Positions 12,801-25,940 of a stretch of 64,000 bases of DNA are shown piece after piece (position 1 is the stretch's first letter; each line of letters begins with the position of its first letter). The position numbers and the translations under genes are program-made. Below the pieces are notes generated by a model. That model was not told where the DNA came from. It saw only the letters and a list, made by a program, of their open reading frames with translations, and did not search any database. The DNA is from Stercorarius parasiticus (lineage: Eukaryota > Chordata > Aves > Charadriiformes > Stercorariidae). The stretch lies in the NCBI GenBank assembly GCA_013396915.1, contig VWZL01004332.1:515-64514 (forward strand). The letters are read 5' to 3'.

Positions 12801-14084
12801 AGTAAGATCTGCCCCTTTTTAAATGGTCTGTTACCATCCGCAAGTGCTTGATAACGCAGAGGACGTACTTCTGCTCTTCTGGAACAGTGCTGCAAGCCAA
12901 AGCCACTCCTCTGCAGTCAGCGGAGTTGCTCTGAGTCTGACTGCCAAGTGGTGTACGTCTACTCTAGCCATACATTTTAGCTTGACGTTAAGATTTTTAC
13001 TGCAGAATTTGTTTTCATTCAGAATGTGAAGAAAAAAAAGTTGGCACGTTGAAGATTTCTTGTGAAAATTTGAAAAACCGTGCTTGTCGTCAAAATATTA
13101 AACACTAATATCAATATTGCAATACTTAGTATAGCATAACATTGGAAACAAAAGCAATTGAAATGAGTCAGCATGAAATATTTTCCTCTTATCAAAATAA
13201 ATGAGAGTGTTGAAATAATGCATTTCCACTCTCTGCCTTTGAAAATGTCATTGAAATCAACATATTCTCACAAAAGATTTGGATTTGACTCAAAGTGCAT
13301 TTTCCAACTGAAAACTGTATACTCCCCATCAACCGAAATGGCTGCAGGAGGTGGAAGGAAATGATAAATCAGGGCCTCTGGATTTACAGGAGAGTAAGTG
13401 AGAGCAGAAAGTCCTACACTGTATGTATTAATGGGTGTTAATTCACACGTACCTGCGTACAGAGGTCTGTGGGCAGCTCCAAATACTGCGATACGTCCAA
13501 TTTCTTTCTGTGTGAGTAAAGAAGAATATGAATACTTGAAAAGCCAAAGCCTGCTCTGGAGTAGAAAAGCCAGCCCTACTACAAAGAAATTCTTGTGCCT
13601 CTTTAATTACCCTTCTTCACCTATAGGTGGAATTTCCACTCCAACAGCTTTAGCGTGGAGCCTGTTAGCCTGGGAGGAGATTTCTGTTTGTCTTTGTACA
13701 GCAAACACTGGCTCTGTTGTGCAGCGCCAGTTTCTGATTCTAATGATTTCCTGAATTCATTCTCTTCCGTACCTCAGGGAAGGAAGAGGTGATCCTCTTG
13801 AAAATTCAGATAATTGCTTTTATTTGATTTTTATTAAACCTCATTCAAGAATAATACGATGGTTTTTTTTATTACATTGTTCATCACTGTGGCATTTTTA
13901 AATTTGCTTTGCTAAAAGAAACAGTTGACTAAGCCAAAGATTTAATTCCAGGATTTTTGCAGAGAGAAAACCAGGAGCTTTTTTTTTTTTTTTGAGGTTG
14001 TTTTGATTTCAAAGACTTTTGTAATATCGATACCTATCTATTATTATCTCCACTTTCTTTCTTTAATAGCCCAGGCTTCTTCCC
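9881..14084. other. Gene-free unique AT-rich sequence
   Basis: This contains AT-rich unique DNA, most extreme at 10085-10235, and a long T run at 13979-13993. A short imperfect repeat of an ACCTG word occurs near 10480-10505. The largest open frame is 118 codons (13398-13754 +) with no recognisable motif. No gene, RNA or transposon was recognised apart from the flanking MIR-like elements. Confidence 0.6.
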
Positions 14085-14412
14085 CAGCCCCAGCAACCAG
14101 AGCGTGCCGGGCTTTATTGTGTGTGCATCTGGAGCTGGCAGGGCCGGCTTTGCCCCGGCTGTGCCCGTGCCAGGGATGCTCCTTCTCCCCAGCTCCAGCT
14201 GGTCCATCCCCCGGGAGAAGGTGACACCCGCTGCTGTGCGCCGGTGGCCGTGGGGAAGCAGCAGGCTCCAGCTCCGGCCGGAGATATGTGTGGGGTCAGC
14301 CACAGAGCTGCCACTGGGTTATCCCACCATGGGGAAAAGCCAGCCCCGGGCTCTGGGGTGGCAGCTCGGTCTTCCTCCTGGAGAGAAGGAACACGCAGCA
14401 AGGCCCTGATTA
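14085..14412. other. GC-rich patch with overlapping open frames
   Basis: Composition rises sharply from AT-rich flanks to GC-rich with moderate CpG. Several frames stay open at once: + frames of 133 codons (14121-14522) and 101 codons (14104-14409), and a - frame of 102 codons (14114-14422). Simultaneous openness on both strands is typical of GC-rich DNA with few stop codons and argues against any one being a gene. It could be a weak CpG island or GC-rich regulatory patch. It ends in a short CCAT repeat (14414-14430). Confidence 0.5.
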
Positions 14413-14455
14413 ATCCATCCATCCATCCCTCCCTCTCTGTAAAACTCTCCTGTGG

Positions 14456-14545
14456 CGGATGTGATAGGTATTATTCCCATTTTACACATGGGGTGACTGA
14501 TGCGGGGAAGCAAAACGTGTAATCTGCACTTAGCAGAAATAAAAG
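14456..14545 (+). mobile_element. MIR-like SINE remnant
   Basis: GGTATTATTCCCATTTTACA followed by CATGGGGTGACTGATGC matches the MIR core pattern (TTATTATCCCCATTTTACAGATGGGGAAACTGAGGC), then degenerates through GCACTTAGCAG. It sits directly after the GC-rich patch at 14085-14412. Ends are approximate. Confidence 0.7.
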
Positions 14546-17500
14546 TAGCCAAGCAATTAAAATTCATGACCCACAACTTCATGTAGCTAACACAAAAGAG
14601 TATGGGTTTGGGAAATTTAATCTATTTACCTCTTTGCTGCCCATGTGACATGATCTACTGTCCATTAATAAGTCGCAGACAGAGCTACTTGATGTGCGGT
14701 TTTATGAGAGCTATTATTTTAAAAGTTGGTCATTTAAAAGTAAGTGTTTAGGAACATGAGATTTTCATATACTTTGAGAGCACGTTTTCCCCTTTTCCCA
14801 TTTTATCACAGGAAATAACATCTCAAGACACTGTGAAGACTTTGTAAAAGGCTCTTTTTTTATCTCAAAAAGTTTTAAACAAGAATCCAGTCATCTTAGT
14901 TAATCCCTTTAAACCATGTCAATATTTACTTTTAAGTAGAGTTTCAAATACTCGGTCAGCTGCTCTCTCCGTTTAATCGGGACAATTCCCATTGTCTGGG
15001 AGTTACGGCTGAATGCTGCAGGGGCTTACCTTGAGTCCTCGCAGTTACAAGTTGTGATGGCAGTAAGGATGACGGGATGTCTGTTGTTAGCTTATGTGTC
15101 TGTCCATGAATAAGTGGGTCCCCAAGGACTGTTTTTAGTCAGCTGCTGGACCCCTGCCACATCTGCAATGTTCTGTACCCCCCAGGAGGTTTCCAGAAGG
15201 GCCCACAGTCATTAAAATAATCAGTGTGGGATTTATAAAACAGCATGTTCGCCCTTGTCCGTTCATCCATATCTTTTGGCAGAACTGTGGCAATTTGGCA
15301 ACAGCTTGACCCCTGCCCAGAAGGGTGACAGAGAGGGCCGGTCACAAACCCCCCAGCCCACCGAGGGTTATGTGCCGTGAATGAGCAGCTCCGGTGCGCA
15401 GCTGATCCCCAACCGCGGGGCGCAGATTTCTTACTGAAAGCCTGTAAATAGGAACAGGACTTCAACAGGATAACGGGCAGCTACAGTTGGTTGAGCATAG
15501 GGGTCGTTGACAGAGCTAAAGACCCTTAATAAGCGCTGCAGCCACTTCCCGTGGTTATCTGCAACCTATAATTTGTGAGAGAAGCATATTTTTAATGCTA
15601 CTGGCACCTAGACCTTTGTTTTCTAATTTTGATGGAGTAATGGCAACAGACCTTGCACTGTTAAGACAAAAGACAGGCAGATGGAGCACCATTTCATTAT
15701 ATAGTTACCCTTTTTACCCTCTCTTTCTTGAGGCAAAGGACAGGTTATTTCATACCACATGGGATAACATGCCTTTGCCTTTCTCTCACAGCAGATGTGT
15801 TTGGATCAGAGGAGAAGCTGGCTGGTCCAAGATGTGGCTGGCTTTACATTCTTTCAGGTATCTGGTCAATGCGTCCTGCTCACTTCCTCGGAATTAAACT
15901 GATCACCAGTTTTCTGGGCAATAAGAAATTTTTCTTCCATTTAAAACTGGCTTTTCCTTTGCTTTTTTTCTGTAACATGGAACACAGTTGCTGTCTATAA
16001 TGGGTGGGAAAGCTTATTCAGCAAGTCCTCTGCTACCACGGTGACACAGGGTATTCATGGTACCTCTGATCCCCTTGTCTGTCTGTGATACATCATTAAT
16101 TGGCTTTTTTTTTTCTTTTTTTTAACTAGAGGTCTTATTTTTCCTGGGGAACATCAGAAAGCATTTCCTTGGCTGAGTATGTGGAGTCGTCATTCTGAGG
16201 AACCTCCTGCCATTGGATGTCTCCTGCACCATTGCAGAGATCACTTTGGATGCCTTGGGCCTCCCCTTCCAGTCCCATGTCCCCAGGTAGGAGGGATGTT
16301 TCCTATCTGGTAACATGGTAACAGGGAGAGGCCTCAGCTCACCCTCGTGGTCCTCAGTGTGGGGCACCATATGGGTATGGAGGAGGCGATGACTGAAATA
16401 ACTTAAATCTCACCTGGCTCCTCAGGGTAACTCCTGGCCTAGGACACCACGTTCCTTGTCATTTTCCTGACCACGTCTTATTTGATCGCACGCTGTTTGC
16501 ACTCAATGTTAGTGAAGTGAACTGAAAATTATAAAGCTATGGCAAAGATCAGAAGGCAGGAAAAGGTGAGTAAATATAAACAGTGAAGTGAAAGAATGTG
16601 GCTGGAGAGCAGCGAGTGCTAAATGGCGTATTTCACAAGAACTTGAGTGTGCGCTTCCCTAGGAACCACACACGTCCCTGCAACGCAGCACTCAAGTCTC
16701 CAGCTAGTTACCTTTTTCCTTCCAGATTAATGCTCATTTTAGGACACCTCAGCTTTAGCTGCTCCTGTCTCTAAGCTGTTTACTTTCAGAGAGACTGACT
16801 TTCACATCATGTAATAAATTGCTGGGATATATGGTGCATGCAGAGAACTGCTGGGTACATTTCAGCAGAAAAACAGACTGGATCAATCTCTCTGCATAGA
16901 CATATTTCTTTTTCTGGGAAAAAAAAAGGCAAAAAAGAAAAAGGCTATAGATAATTTTGTTGGGTTTTTTTCCCCACAACAATAACCTCACAGAGAGAAA
17001 AACCAAAGTGGTAACACCCCCTCTTTGCTTTTCTTTTCCTTTCTGGTAGAAGTTTGCTAAAATTAAACATTTTCAGAATTATTTTAAGCTTAAATAACTT
17101 AAAAGTAGATCTGGATTTGGGAATTGACTGAATCAGAAATGAAAGAAACCTTTTCTCATTGCTTCCTCCTGATGCTAAAGATTTTTCATATTACTGTGAT
17201 GCAATATTTTGGGTTTGTGGGGTACCAGAGCGACTCTGGAGCCCCCCATCTGCTGTCCCAGCTGTGTCAGTTCCTGCAATACTGAGAACTCCCTCATGTT
17301 CTAACTGCTTTGCAGCATAAATGGGCAACAACACTGCTTCTTTGCTTGGTCTCTCTGGAATAACTCAAAAACAAACCAGCACATATCAAATAAACCCTAC
17401 ATGCTTTGTCTGTCTCAGATTCTTCACCATCTGGAGCAGTTTCCTTAGGGCTCAAGAGTCTTCTTCCTGAGGACCGCACCCCCACCGGGCTACTGAAGCA

Positions 17501-18220
17501 TGCTTGTCTCTTCCTCTCTCCTCCCCAAAAACTTCCTTTTGAACATTATGAGTCAGTTATATGTTTCCTTATTATTGTCTGGTCTCATTGTTGGTCAGAA
17601 AACAGTCTCCTGTTAATGTCTGTTGTCCCTTAACAGTCCTTGAATAGATGACAATCCATTTCGGTGTAGAGCGGATTCCCAGCCATGTTAATGTTCAGAA
17701 CAGTAGAGCAGCCTTGCAGCAAATCTCTCCATCATCCCCATTTATCCTCCACCACTTTGATTTGCTCTTTTGGTACATATGAACCGTATTCCTTTTTGAG
17801 GAAACTAAACCGGAAGTTCTACTTCAGGTGCACACCAGTGGTGCTTCAACCCCTAGCAGGGACAAAAGTGGTCCGCAGGATACATTGAAACCACGTGTAT
17901 TTGGGATGTCCAGTCCAGTAAATTAAACTAAATATAATCTGGTAAAATGCCAAACCACATGCATGGTTGTAGAGCCTCCCTGGCCAGTTGCACAGTCCCA
18001 CTGATCTGCCCTTACTGTGCCTAATGGCTCGCTAATGTAGACAAAGTCAGAGGTGTGTAAAAGGTACAGCAGTTTCATATCATCAGCTTCCTAAAATCAA
18101 TGAGTTCATAAGTTTCTGAGATCACTTAAGCTCCTGACTTACGTCTCTAGGCAGCTAGCAATATACAGATGGTACAGTCTACAGTACCTACAGAGCTGAA
18201 TTTGGTAGATGCCTTAATTT
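14546..18220. other. Gene-free unique sequence
   Basis: No recognisable gene. Open frames are at most about 108 codons (15139-15465 -) with no domain. A T-rich pyrimidine tract lies at about 16107-16126. No transposon similarity was recognised here. Confidence 0.6.
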
Positions 18221-18650
18221 GGTGTTGCAATAATTAATGGATTTTTATATGATAAAAAGATGGGGTGAGCAGAGAGATCATCTATCAATATTTCACCTAT
18301 TGGGAGCTGTGATTAAGTCCTTGAAGCTTTGAGATGTGGTCAAGCTGTAGAGCAGTTTAGGATAACAAGTGAAGACTGTTATCAGGTCCAATTACTCTCG
18401 AAAGGAAATTAAGAGAGGCAGAATATAATTACTTGAACTGGAATGTAGCCAGAGTGTTGGGGTGATCATTTGCTATATGATCATTAATGACTGCGGTAGA
18501 AAATTGTGGATTTAATGCCACGAGGTAAATATTCACTCTCACCAAGGAGTGTGCTCGTTAAGAATAATATGGATGCAGTCATAAAAGAATGTTAATTGCA
18601 TCCTGTGTATGGGTGAGCATTCATCTTCTGAAACCAAGTATCAGCACTAA
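18221..18650. promoter_or_regulatory. Candidate constrained noncoding element
   Basis: This segment lacks open frames, low-complexity tracts and repeat similarity, and is dense in words typical of vertebrate enhancers: several ATTA/TAAT cores (TAATTAATGG near 18230, CAATTACT near 18390, GTTAATTGCATCC near 18592) and a TGATCA pair flanking GCTATA near 18463-18485. This resembles developmental noncoding elements, but composition alone cannot prove conservation. Confidence 0.28.
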
Positions 18651-19741
18651 CATCACTCAAAATACAGAGAAATGCTGCTTAACATCTAATGGGGATAGGG
18701 AATTGAAAGGGCACGCTCTCATTTGTTTTTGGTTCTGATGATAAGGCATAAAATGAAATTTCCATAGTTAGCGCAGCCTGGCCTCTTTTGGATACTACAG
18801 AAGCAAACCTGTAGAGATGCAAGCACAACTGCTAAACAGTATGGATTTAAGGAATGGCTCGCCAGAAATTCCAGGTATGAAAAGAAGCTTTTGAGGTTTC
18901 ATGGGAGCCTGAGTGTTTAACAAATGGTGTACAAACTTGTCTTTTGTCCTCCTTCTGTTCTGAAAGTAATAGCAAGATTTTGTACGTCACCAGTGTCTTT
19001 CATGCATTTAGATTACCCTTCAATTCAGCTTCATAGTACTCCAAAACAGAAGGATAAACAATATATGATAATTGCTTTACCTCTTACTGCAGTGCAGCAG
19101 ATACATAACCATATTATCAATAGAGGTGTGAAAAAAATCAGTGCTTGACTATGCTTATGGAATTTGAGAAGGTAAAAATCCAGTTTATACTTTTAACTGG
19201 GTTTTTGCTTTATTTGAGAGTTTTACTTTTATTTGAGAGTAAAAGCTTTAGTCACATGGCTATTTCTGTGCAATACTAAGATCATCAAATACCAAGATGG
19301 TTACACACACCTTTTATATCCAACCTACCAGTTCATACTCAATTCCTTTTAGGATGTGGGGCACTGCAGCAGTTGCCAGACTTTGAGGATTTTTAAAATA
19401 CTTTGCTAGTGAGAGGTAGTTTGCTTAATTAGTGCCCACAGTGGCCAGCGGGTCTTCTTCAGAACTCACCTGAAGAAGGGCATGTCTAGCTGCACTGTGT
19501 CTCTGACTTCGCGTAACACATGGGCTCATTCAGAAAGGTCCCTCTGCTGAAACGTGAGAGCTGCAGCCACAGATGCTCCTAGAAGAAATAAATTAGAAGG
19601 GGCATCTCTGAGTCTTTACCAGCTACAGGAGCACTTTTTAATGAAATAGGTACTGAGGAAGATCCTGAAATGATGTCGCTCGGGTAAAAACCAAAACCTG
19701 ACATCCAGTAATGTAGCTTATCACAAGTCTCTTTCCTTTAG
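18651..19741. other. Gene-free unique sequence
   Basis: AT-rich unique DNA with no recognisable gene. It contains a short tandem duplication of a 19-base unit, TTTATTTGAGAGTTTTACT, beginning at 19209, with a partial second copy at 19228. Confidence 0.6.
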
Positions 19742-19809
19742 TAGAATCATAGAATGGTTCAGGTTGGAATGGACCTTAAAGATCATTTAGTTCCAACCCC
19801 GCTGCCATT
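19742..19809 (-). mobile_element. CR1 LINE, minimal 3' tail (reversed)
   Basis: TAGAATCATAGAATGGTTCA and the following GGACCTTAAAGATCATTTAG match the reverse complement of the avian CR1 3' end. Only about 68 bases are left; similarity stops after CCGCTGCCAT, where a longer copy would continue into a GGGCAGGGACACC-like stretch. It is a severely truncated insertion in the - orientation. Confidence 0.92.
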
Positions 19810-22800
19810 GTCAGAACTGGAGTCTACATGGGTAGAACTGAAGTTCCTCAAGAGGCTCCTGTGCTTGCCCAATATCTCACAAGGACTGGGAAAACCTTTA
19901 AATACAGATTGTGAAGCTCGTTGGTAAAGAGCTGTCCACTTAAAATGCATAAGGCTTGATCCAGAACTTGCTCAAGTCTGTAGGATAGTCTCTTTCACAT
20001 ATGAAGGCAGGTGAGGCTTTCATTCAAACTGATGAGCTTGCAGGAATGCTCATCCAAACCCACAGAAAATGGTAAAGACATTTGGGAATGAGTTCAGGGG
20101 AGAGAGGGAAATGGCAGCCTCTCCTGTTACTGCTTTCCTGGACGTCCCACAAGTCTTTTTGTGCTTCTGGAAGAGTGAGAGGTAAGAGAGACCTCTTTGG
20201 TTTGAATCAAAAGAATCTTGTTAAAATATTCAAGCCTCTGAGAGAGCTGCTTACATTAGCATGATTATTTAGTCTGGAAAAAAGGACTTCATTGCACTCG
20301 TCTTTGGGGGGCCCCGAGGGCCAGCTGCAACTCCTGAAAAAGGAAATTCCAGCCAGCACAGAGGGTGCTCCTGTTCCCATCGCCCAGAAGTCGCCTGCAT
20401 ATGACCAAGGCTTCTGGACGCTTCGAGACTCTCTCACTAGCTGCTTTTTTACAGAGTAAGAAGGCAGCTGCCATCAACAAGCGTCCTTTCTGAAAGAAGG
20501 ACCAGACCTGCCTTCTGAGGCACCACTGACAACTTCAATAACCTATTTGGCAGAAGACAACCAGAAAAAAACAGATCTGGAACTGGCAAAGAGACCTTAA
20601 GCTCAGCCCTGTTGCAGCATACTGCATTTAATAACAGAACACGAACAATTAATCCCATCATGTCTTAATTAGTTCGATAGTTTGCGTCCTGGGAAAGTCC
20701 ATGGTGTAGTGCATCAAGTTTTATGTCATTCTTTTACTTCTGAGCCTGTAAAGGCAGCTAACAGCACTTAACCTAACGCTGCTGCTATTGATAAACAGGA
20801 AAACATTCATTAAACAGCATATTTCTGAGGAGAAAACTCTTAGTTCGTCAAACCAAGTCCATCAAAGAAACCAGTTCATCCTTTATAGCATCATTACATG
20901 AAGGGTACGATTTTTCCTTTTTCAACTGAAACTATCACAGGTCAGTCTCCCAGGCACCGTGTAACAGTGGTGGCCATCCCACAGGTTGTGAAGGATTTTA
21001 TTGGCCACTAGGCATTTCGTACTGCTGCCTAGAATGAAGAGGAACTTTATTCTAGAAGAAATATACAGGATATAGTAAGAAAACACGGGAGCTGGAGTAT
21101 GCTGCCTTGTGCAGAACCCCCTCCCTGCCCTGGTGAATCCACTGCAGTAAGTTAACTGCTCCATGCACCATCTCCGATGTTTTGAGGCATCGGATGCTGT
21201 GCATGGGCAGCTGGCATGCAGACGCATACTCCAGTGTTAGAATATGAGTTTATGAGAAGCAGAAGATGAAGTAAAACCTGGAGCAGGTGGGTTGGCTAGA
21301 GGGGAGAATTTGAAATGTCATTGTATTTCCCAAATTTCCTGGTCAGAGCGGCTGAGATGATTAAGAAGAGAGAAAGGGCATCTGACTTTGTTTACAAGTA
21401 TGAGCTTATAGAATATTGATTCTTCCACATCCTTCTCCTCTCAGCTTCCAAAGGTGCTCTGTTTTACTTCTACTCTATTGCAGCTGAGGCCTTGGAGCAA
21501 AGCCACAGTCTAGCCTTTATTTCTAGCCTCATAGTATAGATCCATAAATAAAGTAAACTCCCTTATGGCAGAGTAATCTTCAAGAATGCCTCAGCTTGAA
21601 TAAACTTTTATAGCAAAACTATAACCCTTTCCTTGCAAGTCAGACGAAGTTCATCTGATTTATAACTTTTGTTATTATCATTATGGGCCACACTGAGAGT
21701 GACCAGGTTCCCCCTGTTCCCTGGCAGATAAAACACCACGTCTGCAAGAGATAGTGAGAGGCAATTCAGTGGAAGTGACAGTGCCCTGTCAAAGGCCAAA
21801 GCCCTCGTGGCACGGGCAAACTCTTTGGCTGCCTACTCAAGGCATGGCCACGGCCACCTGGGGCTTCTCTGCCGCCTGCTGAAGTCTGTGGCAAAACAAA
21901 AGGGAAATCAAATAGGTAGTAACATTTAAGTTTGGTTTTAAAATTAAGATGCAAATCTGCTACACAAATATCCGACAGCAGGCAAATCCAAAGGGAGCAT
22001 ATTTCATTTTGGATCAGCTTAAATTTCTTAAACTAACTTCACTGACATTTGTCTTGTGCTGGTTAATTTACTTATGTCTGCTTTACCGGGGTCGCACTAA
22101 GCATAGATGAAGTTCTCCACACGAAGGTTTACACTGGCATGACAAATCTTCCACTGCAACAAACGTTTTTGTATCAAACTTGCCCCACGCTTCAGCAGCA
22201 GCCACCGCTCTGCGCGGTCACTGGTTCTTGGCGGAACATTTGCTGTGTCACAGGCAGACTGTGAGGAAAATGAGGATAGCCCTTTCGCCAAGGAAGATGC
22301 AGAGCAGACTTGAAGAGCTGATGGGAGGAACAGAGGCAGTAACCACCTTGTGGGTAATTTGTTAGCCAGCCCTGGTTATCTGCTTTTTACCATAAATTTG
22401 TTTACAATATTTTCATGAATATGGGTATCAAAAATATAGAAGGATTTCAATGCCCTTTGAAACTCTTAATGATTTTAGGAGCAGAAGGATAAAATTACTG
22501 TAGAAAATTAATCTAAAAAGGTTGGGATTTTTTTTTGTTTTTCAAAATTATCGTTTTATAATCAGTTCTAATCCTCTCTCTTGATAAAGCTGGAGAAAAA
22601 AATGAGTTTTGTAGTGAGGAAGGTATCAGTTCTCTGTCTTCATTTACCAATCCTCCCGCACCCCAAACAATGCCTTTACTTGGAGACTTACATAGCTCAC
22701 TTATTAAAAAAAGATGTTTTAGAGTCTCCATTTATGATACACTCTTTCATCCATAGTATCACAGTCCCTGTCACTTCTTATGTCTGCTTCTGCTTTTCAC

Positions 22801-23947
22801 AACAGATATATAGATAAAACCCAGCATGTTCCAGTTTCTCTTTCTAAACCATTAAAATACACATAAACAGAACAATAACATCAAATAGCTCAGTGATTTT
22901 TGCCTTCCACTGTAATGGTCAAGAGCCTGTTGGGAAGCAGCAACCACCAGGTTCCCGTGCCAGTGGTGGAACGTGGTCTGTAAGGAAGGACAAGGCTCAG
23001 TCTCCCACCTTTGGGGATGGAGGAAAGGAAATGCAGAGAAAAGCTCCTCCTCGCTTATGGGCAGGGAGAAGGGCAATTTTTTTCTTTTCCAAAGTTAATT
23101 GCAACTTCAGCTTCTCTCTGAATACCTTTCAAGTACCTCTGCTACAACACCTTTGGAACCATTGTTATTTACAGAGTAGGAAAGTGTAACCAATGCAGAT
23201 TATAAGAGCTCTTTTCTAAGAAGAAAGCAAGAGGTCTGCACTCTTCCAGCATCTTACCAGGGTTAAAATTATGTTGATTGCACTTGTAGGCAGGCAAATA
23301 GTCACTTAGCATGTTATTTTACCTGTACGGTCATGGAACCTGCAATGATTAATGGGTAGGTTCATTTTCTATATTTCATTTTAAAGTGTTGATGCTATAG
23401 GGCTCTTTTGAATGTCTGGAAGCTTAACCAGTTTCAGCTGCCCGGCCGGTACTGGAGCCTCTTTCTTATAAATAAATAAATAAATAAATAAGCAAACAGA
23501 CAAATTAATAAAGCCTTTCTGATTAGTCCTACTGCACATTACACTATGTGCAAAGACATCCTGATCTATACTGTCCCCAGGCACTACACCACATTCACTT
23601 TCCAGCTTTACTCTGATCTTGACCAAATGGAGCAAAGGAAATTTACACCAGAAAAAAACATGCATCGTATTGGTCTTCTGGATAATTTTCTTCTTTCTAG
23701 TTATTGGCCCAGATGTTCACATGGCCATTACTTTGCCTTTCAGCTGCTGAGGGAATCAAGTTGCTGGTACTGTTTAGAATGATTTCTTCCCTTCTCAGTC
23801 TTTTTCCCACAGCTACAGTGTTCAGTTTTCTGAAAATATTTACTATCACATCCTTCATTTTTAGTATTTAAAAATAATTGAGCCAAATTCAGAAAGGAAA
23901 CAAATAGGTATGGATCTGAGCTATTGACTACAATTTAACCTCAAATA
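19810..23947. other. Gene-free unique sequence with TAAA repeat
   Basis: Unique DNA with only short open frames (up to about 101 codons, 20922-21227 -). CTTGCCCAATATCTCACAAG near 19865 is reminiscent of a MIR-type SINE 3' part but is too short to call. The part near 22130-22330 has slightly higher GC. No gene recognised. Confidence 0.6.
23469..23491. repeat. (TAAA)n microsatellite
   Basis: About six uninterrupted TAAA units. A simple tandem repeat likely to be length-polymorphic. It is followed by a decayed A-rich stretch. Confidence 0.95.
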
Positions 23948-24012
23948 ATCATAGAATCATAGAATGGTTTGATCTGGAAGGGACCTTAAAGATCATCTAG
24001 TTCCAACCCCCA
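23948..24012 (-). mobile_element. CR1 LINE, minimal 3' tail (reversed)
   Basis: ATCATAGAATCATAGAATGG followed by GGACCTTAAAGATCATCTAG and TTCCAACCCC is the reverse complement of the CR1 3' terminus, including two copies of the terminal 8-base ATCATAGA-type repeat. Only about 65 bases remain. It is closer to the avian CR1 pattern than the copy at 19742. Confidence 0.94.
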
Positions 24013-25940
24013 ATACGTGAATAAGCTGAATATAAACAAACTATGAAATCAAAGAATTAATCTGCCACGCTCTATATAAAGACCAGTATATCCATGATTT
24101 ATTTTAAATGTCTTTGGGTAGGGTCACCTTCTTTTAGCATGCCAATATACATGACCGTTTGTGCAAGTAGGAGATGATCATGTCTGAAAGAGCTGTGGTG
24201 CTGGGATGAACCCTTTAAATTCTTTTAAGGTGGATCTTTAGATTGTCTTTACACCAAGATTGGTACCTACGGGAAACGGAGGCTGCATAAGAAAAGCCTC
24301 CGGAATAAAAGCAGGAAAGCTGGCAAAAGCTTCATGTTCACTGTGACCTGGTACTTGCCCAATACAACACAGAAACCTGGACCTCCCACTCCCTGTTGCC
24401 CAGGATGGTCTGCCATACAAGATCCTTTATTTCACCTGTAACATTTTTACAATGGTTTACTCAACTTGGTTCTGTCATCACAGAAGGATTAGCAGATTGC
24501 TAATTTCTGACACGTCCCTTCCTCAGGAGGTGCAGACTGCTTTAAATAGCTAATCAACTCACTGGGAATGAGACACCAAAGCCGTGTTTCTTTAAATGCT
24601 AACAGGCACCAAGGTTTGTCTCCAGCTGCCTTTGCAATTTTGGCCCTGCTCTGCACTCGTCACTCAGAATATCTGCAGTTGTGGAGACTGTCAGGGTTAC
24701 AGTGGTATAAAATTCAAACAGGCTCTGTGTGGTGGTGTCTGATAAGATAAGAAAAGTTATTTTGTGATTTCAAGATAGTTTGTCTCCTCTGACAGCTTTC
24801 ATGTCAGTGTTAAGGACTTCTTGCACAGCATTTGTCTGCATTTCTAGGAAACAAATATCATTTGGGAAACAGCTTACTTGATTTTTTTCATCTAATAAAA
24901 CTAACAATACTGATTTTTAAAGGAAATTTGGGTCTCTCAAAAAAACCCACCTAATTTCCAAATATGTGCATTTTGCTACTGCATTTCTACCGGGTTTCAC
25001 TTTATTTCACTGAAAAATATTTCATCAAAGAAGAAAAAAAATCACGTGATACAGCTTTCACAGAAGCACTGTTATTTTTGTGGTTAGCTGAAACGTTGAG
25101 AAATGGTAGTGAGGAAGAATATTTTGAAAATTTTAGCTTGCCTTCTTGCTGATCTGATGTCCTTGGGATGGCACAGAAAAGAGTAAAAGCCCCCAAATAA
25201 GGCTTTCATTCTGCAGTTTCATTCTGCCATCTCTCATGTAAAGACATTGTTTACATGGAATGATGTCAGGATCTCAGGAAAAGGCTCTGCCTTCTCTTTA
25301 ACTGAGATGGTCCTGTTCTTGTTTTCTTTATTTTCTGTTCGTTTTGGACCAGCGCATCTAAGATTCCTATAGTGTGTTACAATCATGAGGACATAATACC
25401 TGCATTACCTGATGCAGGCAATGCCCCTCTGTTTTATCTGTGTCCATTCCAGGACCAAAAGTTTTCATCTAAGCAAGGCAAGTGTGGTATGGCCTTATAG
25501 CGCCCTGTAAGACACTATTGCAGAAGAAGTATCAGTTCATACTGTCATAGTTTGCATTCTTGAATATATTGTTCAGCATCTAGTCATGTATGATGTCTCC
25601 TGCACGTCCACACCGCAAAGTGGTGCCTCCCTGGACTTTACTAAAAGTGTTCTGGAGCACTCATTGTGTGTGCAATGCCCTCTGTTCAGGCAGCAGTGGT
25701 GGCCTCTGCTCTGCAGCGTTACGCTTTTAAAAAAATAAGCCTCCCAAGGAGTCGGGGTGCAATGAGCATGTAAGGCTGCAAGGTGAGGCTTGGCCACATT
25801 CTGATAAAATATTAATGAAATCAATTGGAAATCAACGTGAGTTTTACCCCTCACACCAGTGCCAGAATTAAGCTAACGTTGAAGACTTCTGAAATATTTG
25901 AACGTGCAAAGCTTCACTTGCAAGGGAGAGCCAGCTAGAA
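24013..25940. other. Gene-free unique sequence
   Basis: AT-rich unique DNA. Nothing recognisable apart from the MIR-like remnant near 24335. Open frames are below 95 codons and have no domains. Confidence 0.6.
24335..24400 (+). mobile_element. Possible MIR-type SINE 3' remnant
   Basis: GTACTTGCCCAATACAACAC followed by AGAAACCTGGACCTCCCACT resembles the 3' part of MIR-type elements (ACTTGCCCAAGGTCACACAGG ... GAACCCAGGTCTCCCGACTCC). The match is gapped and short, so it could be chance. Confidence 0.4.
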
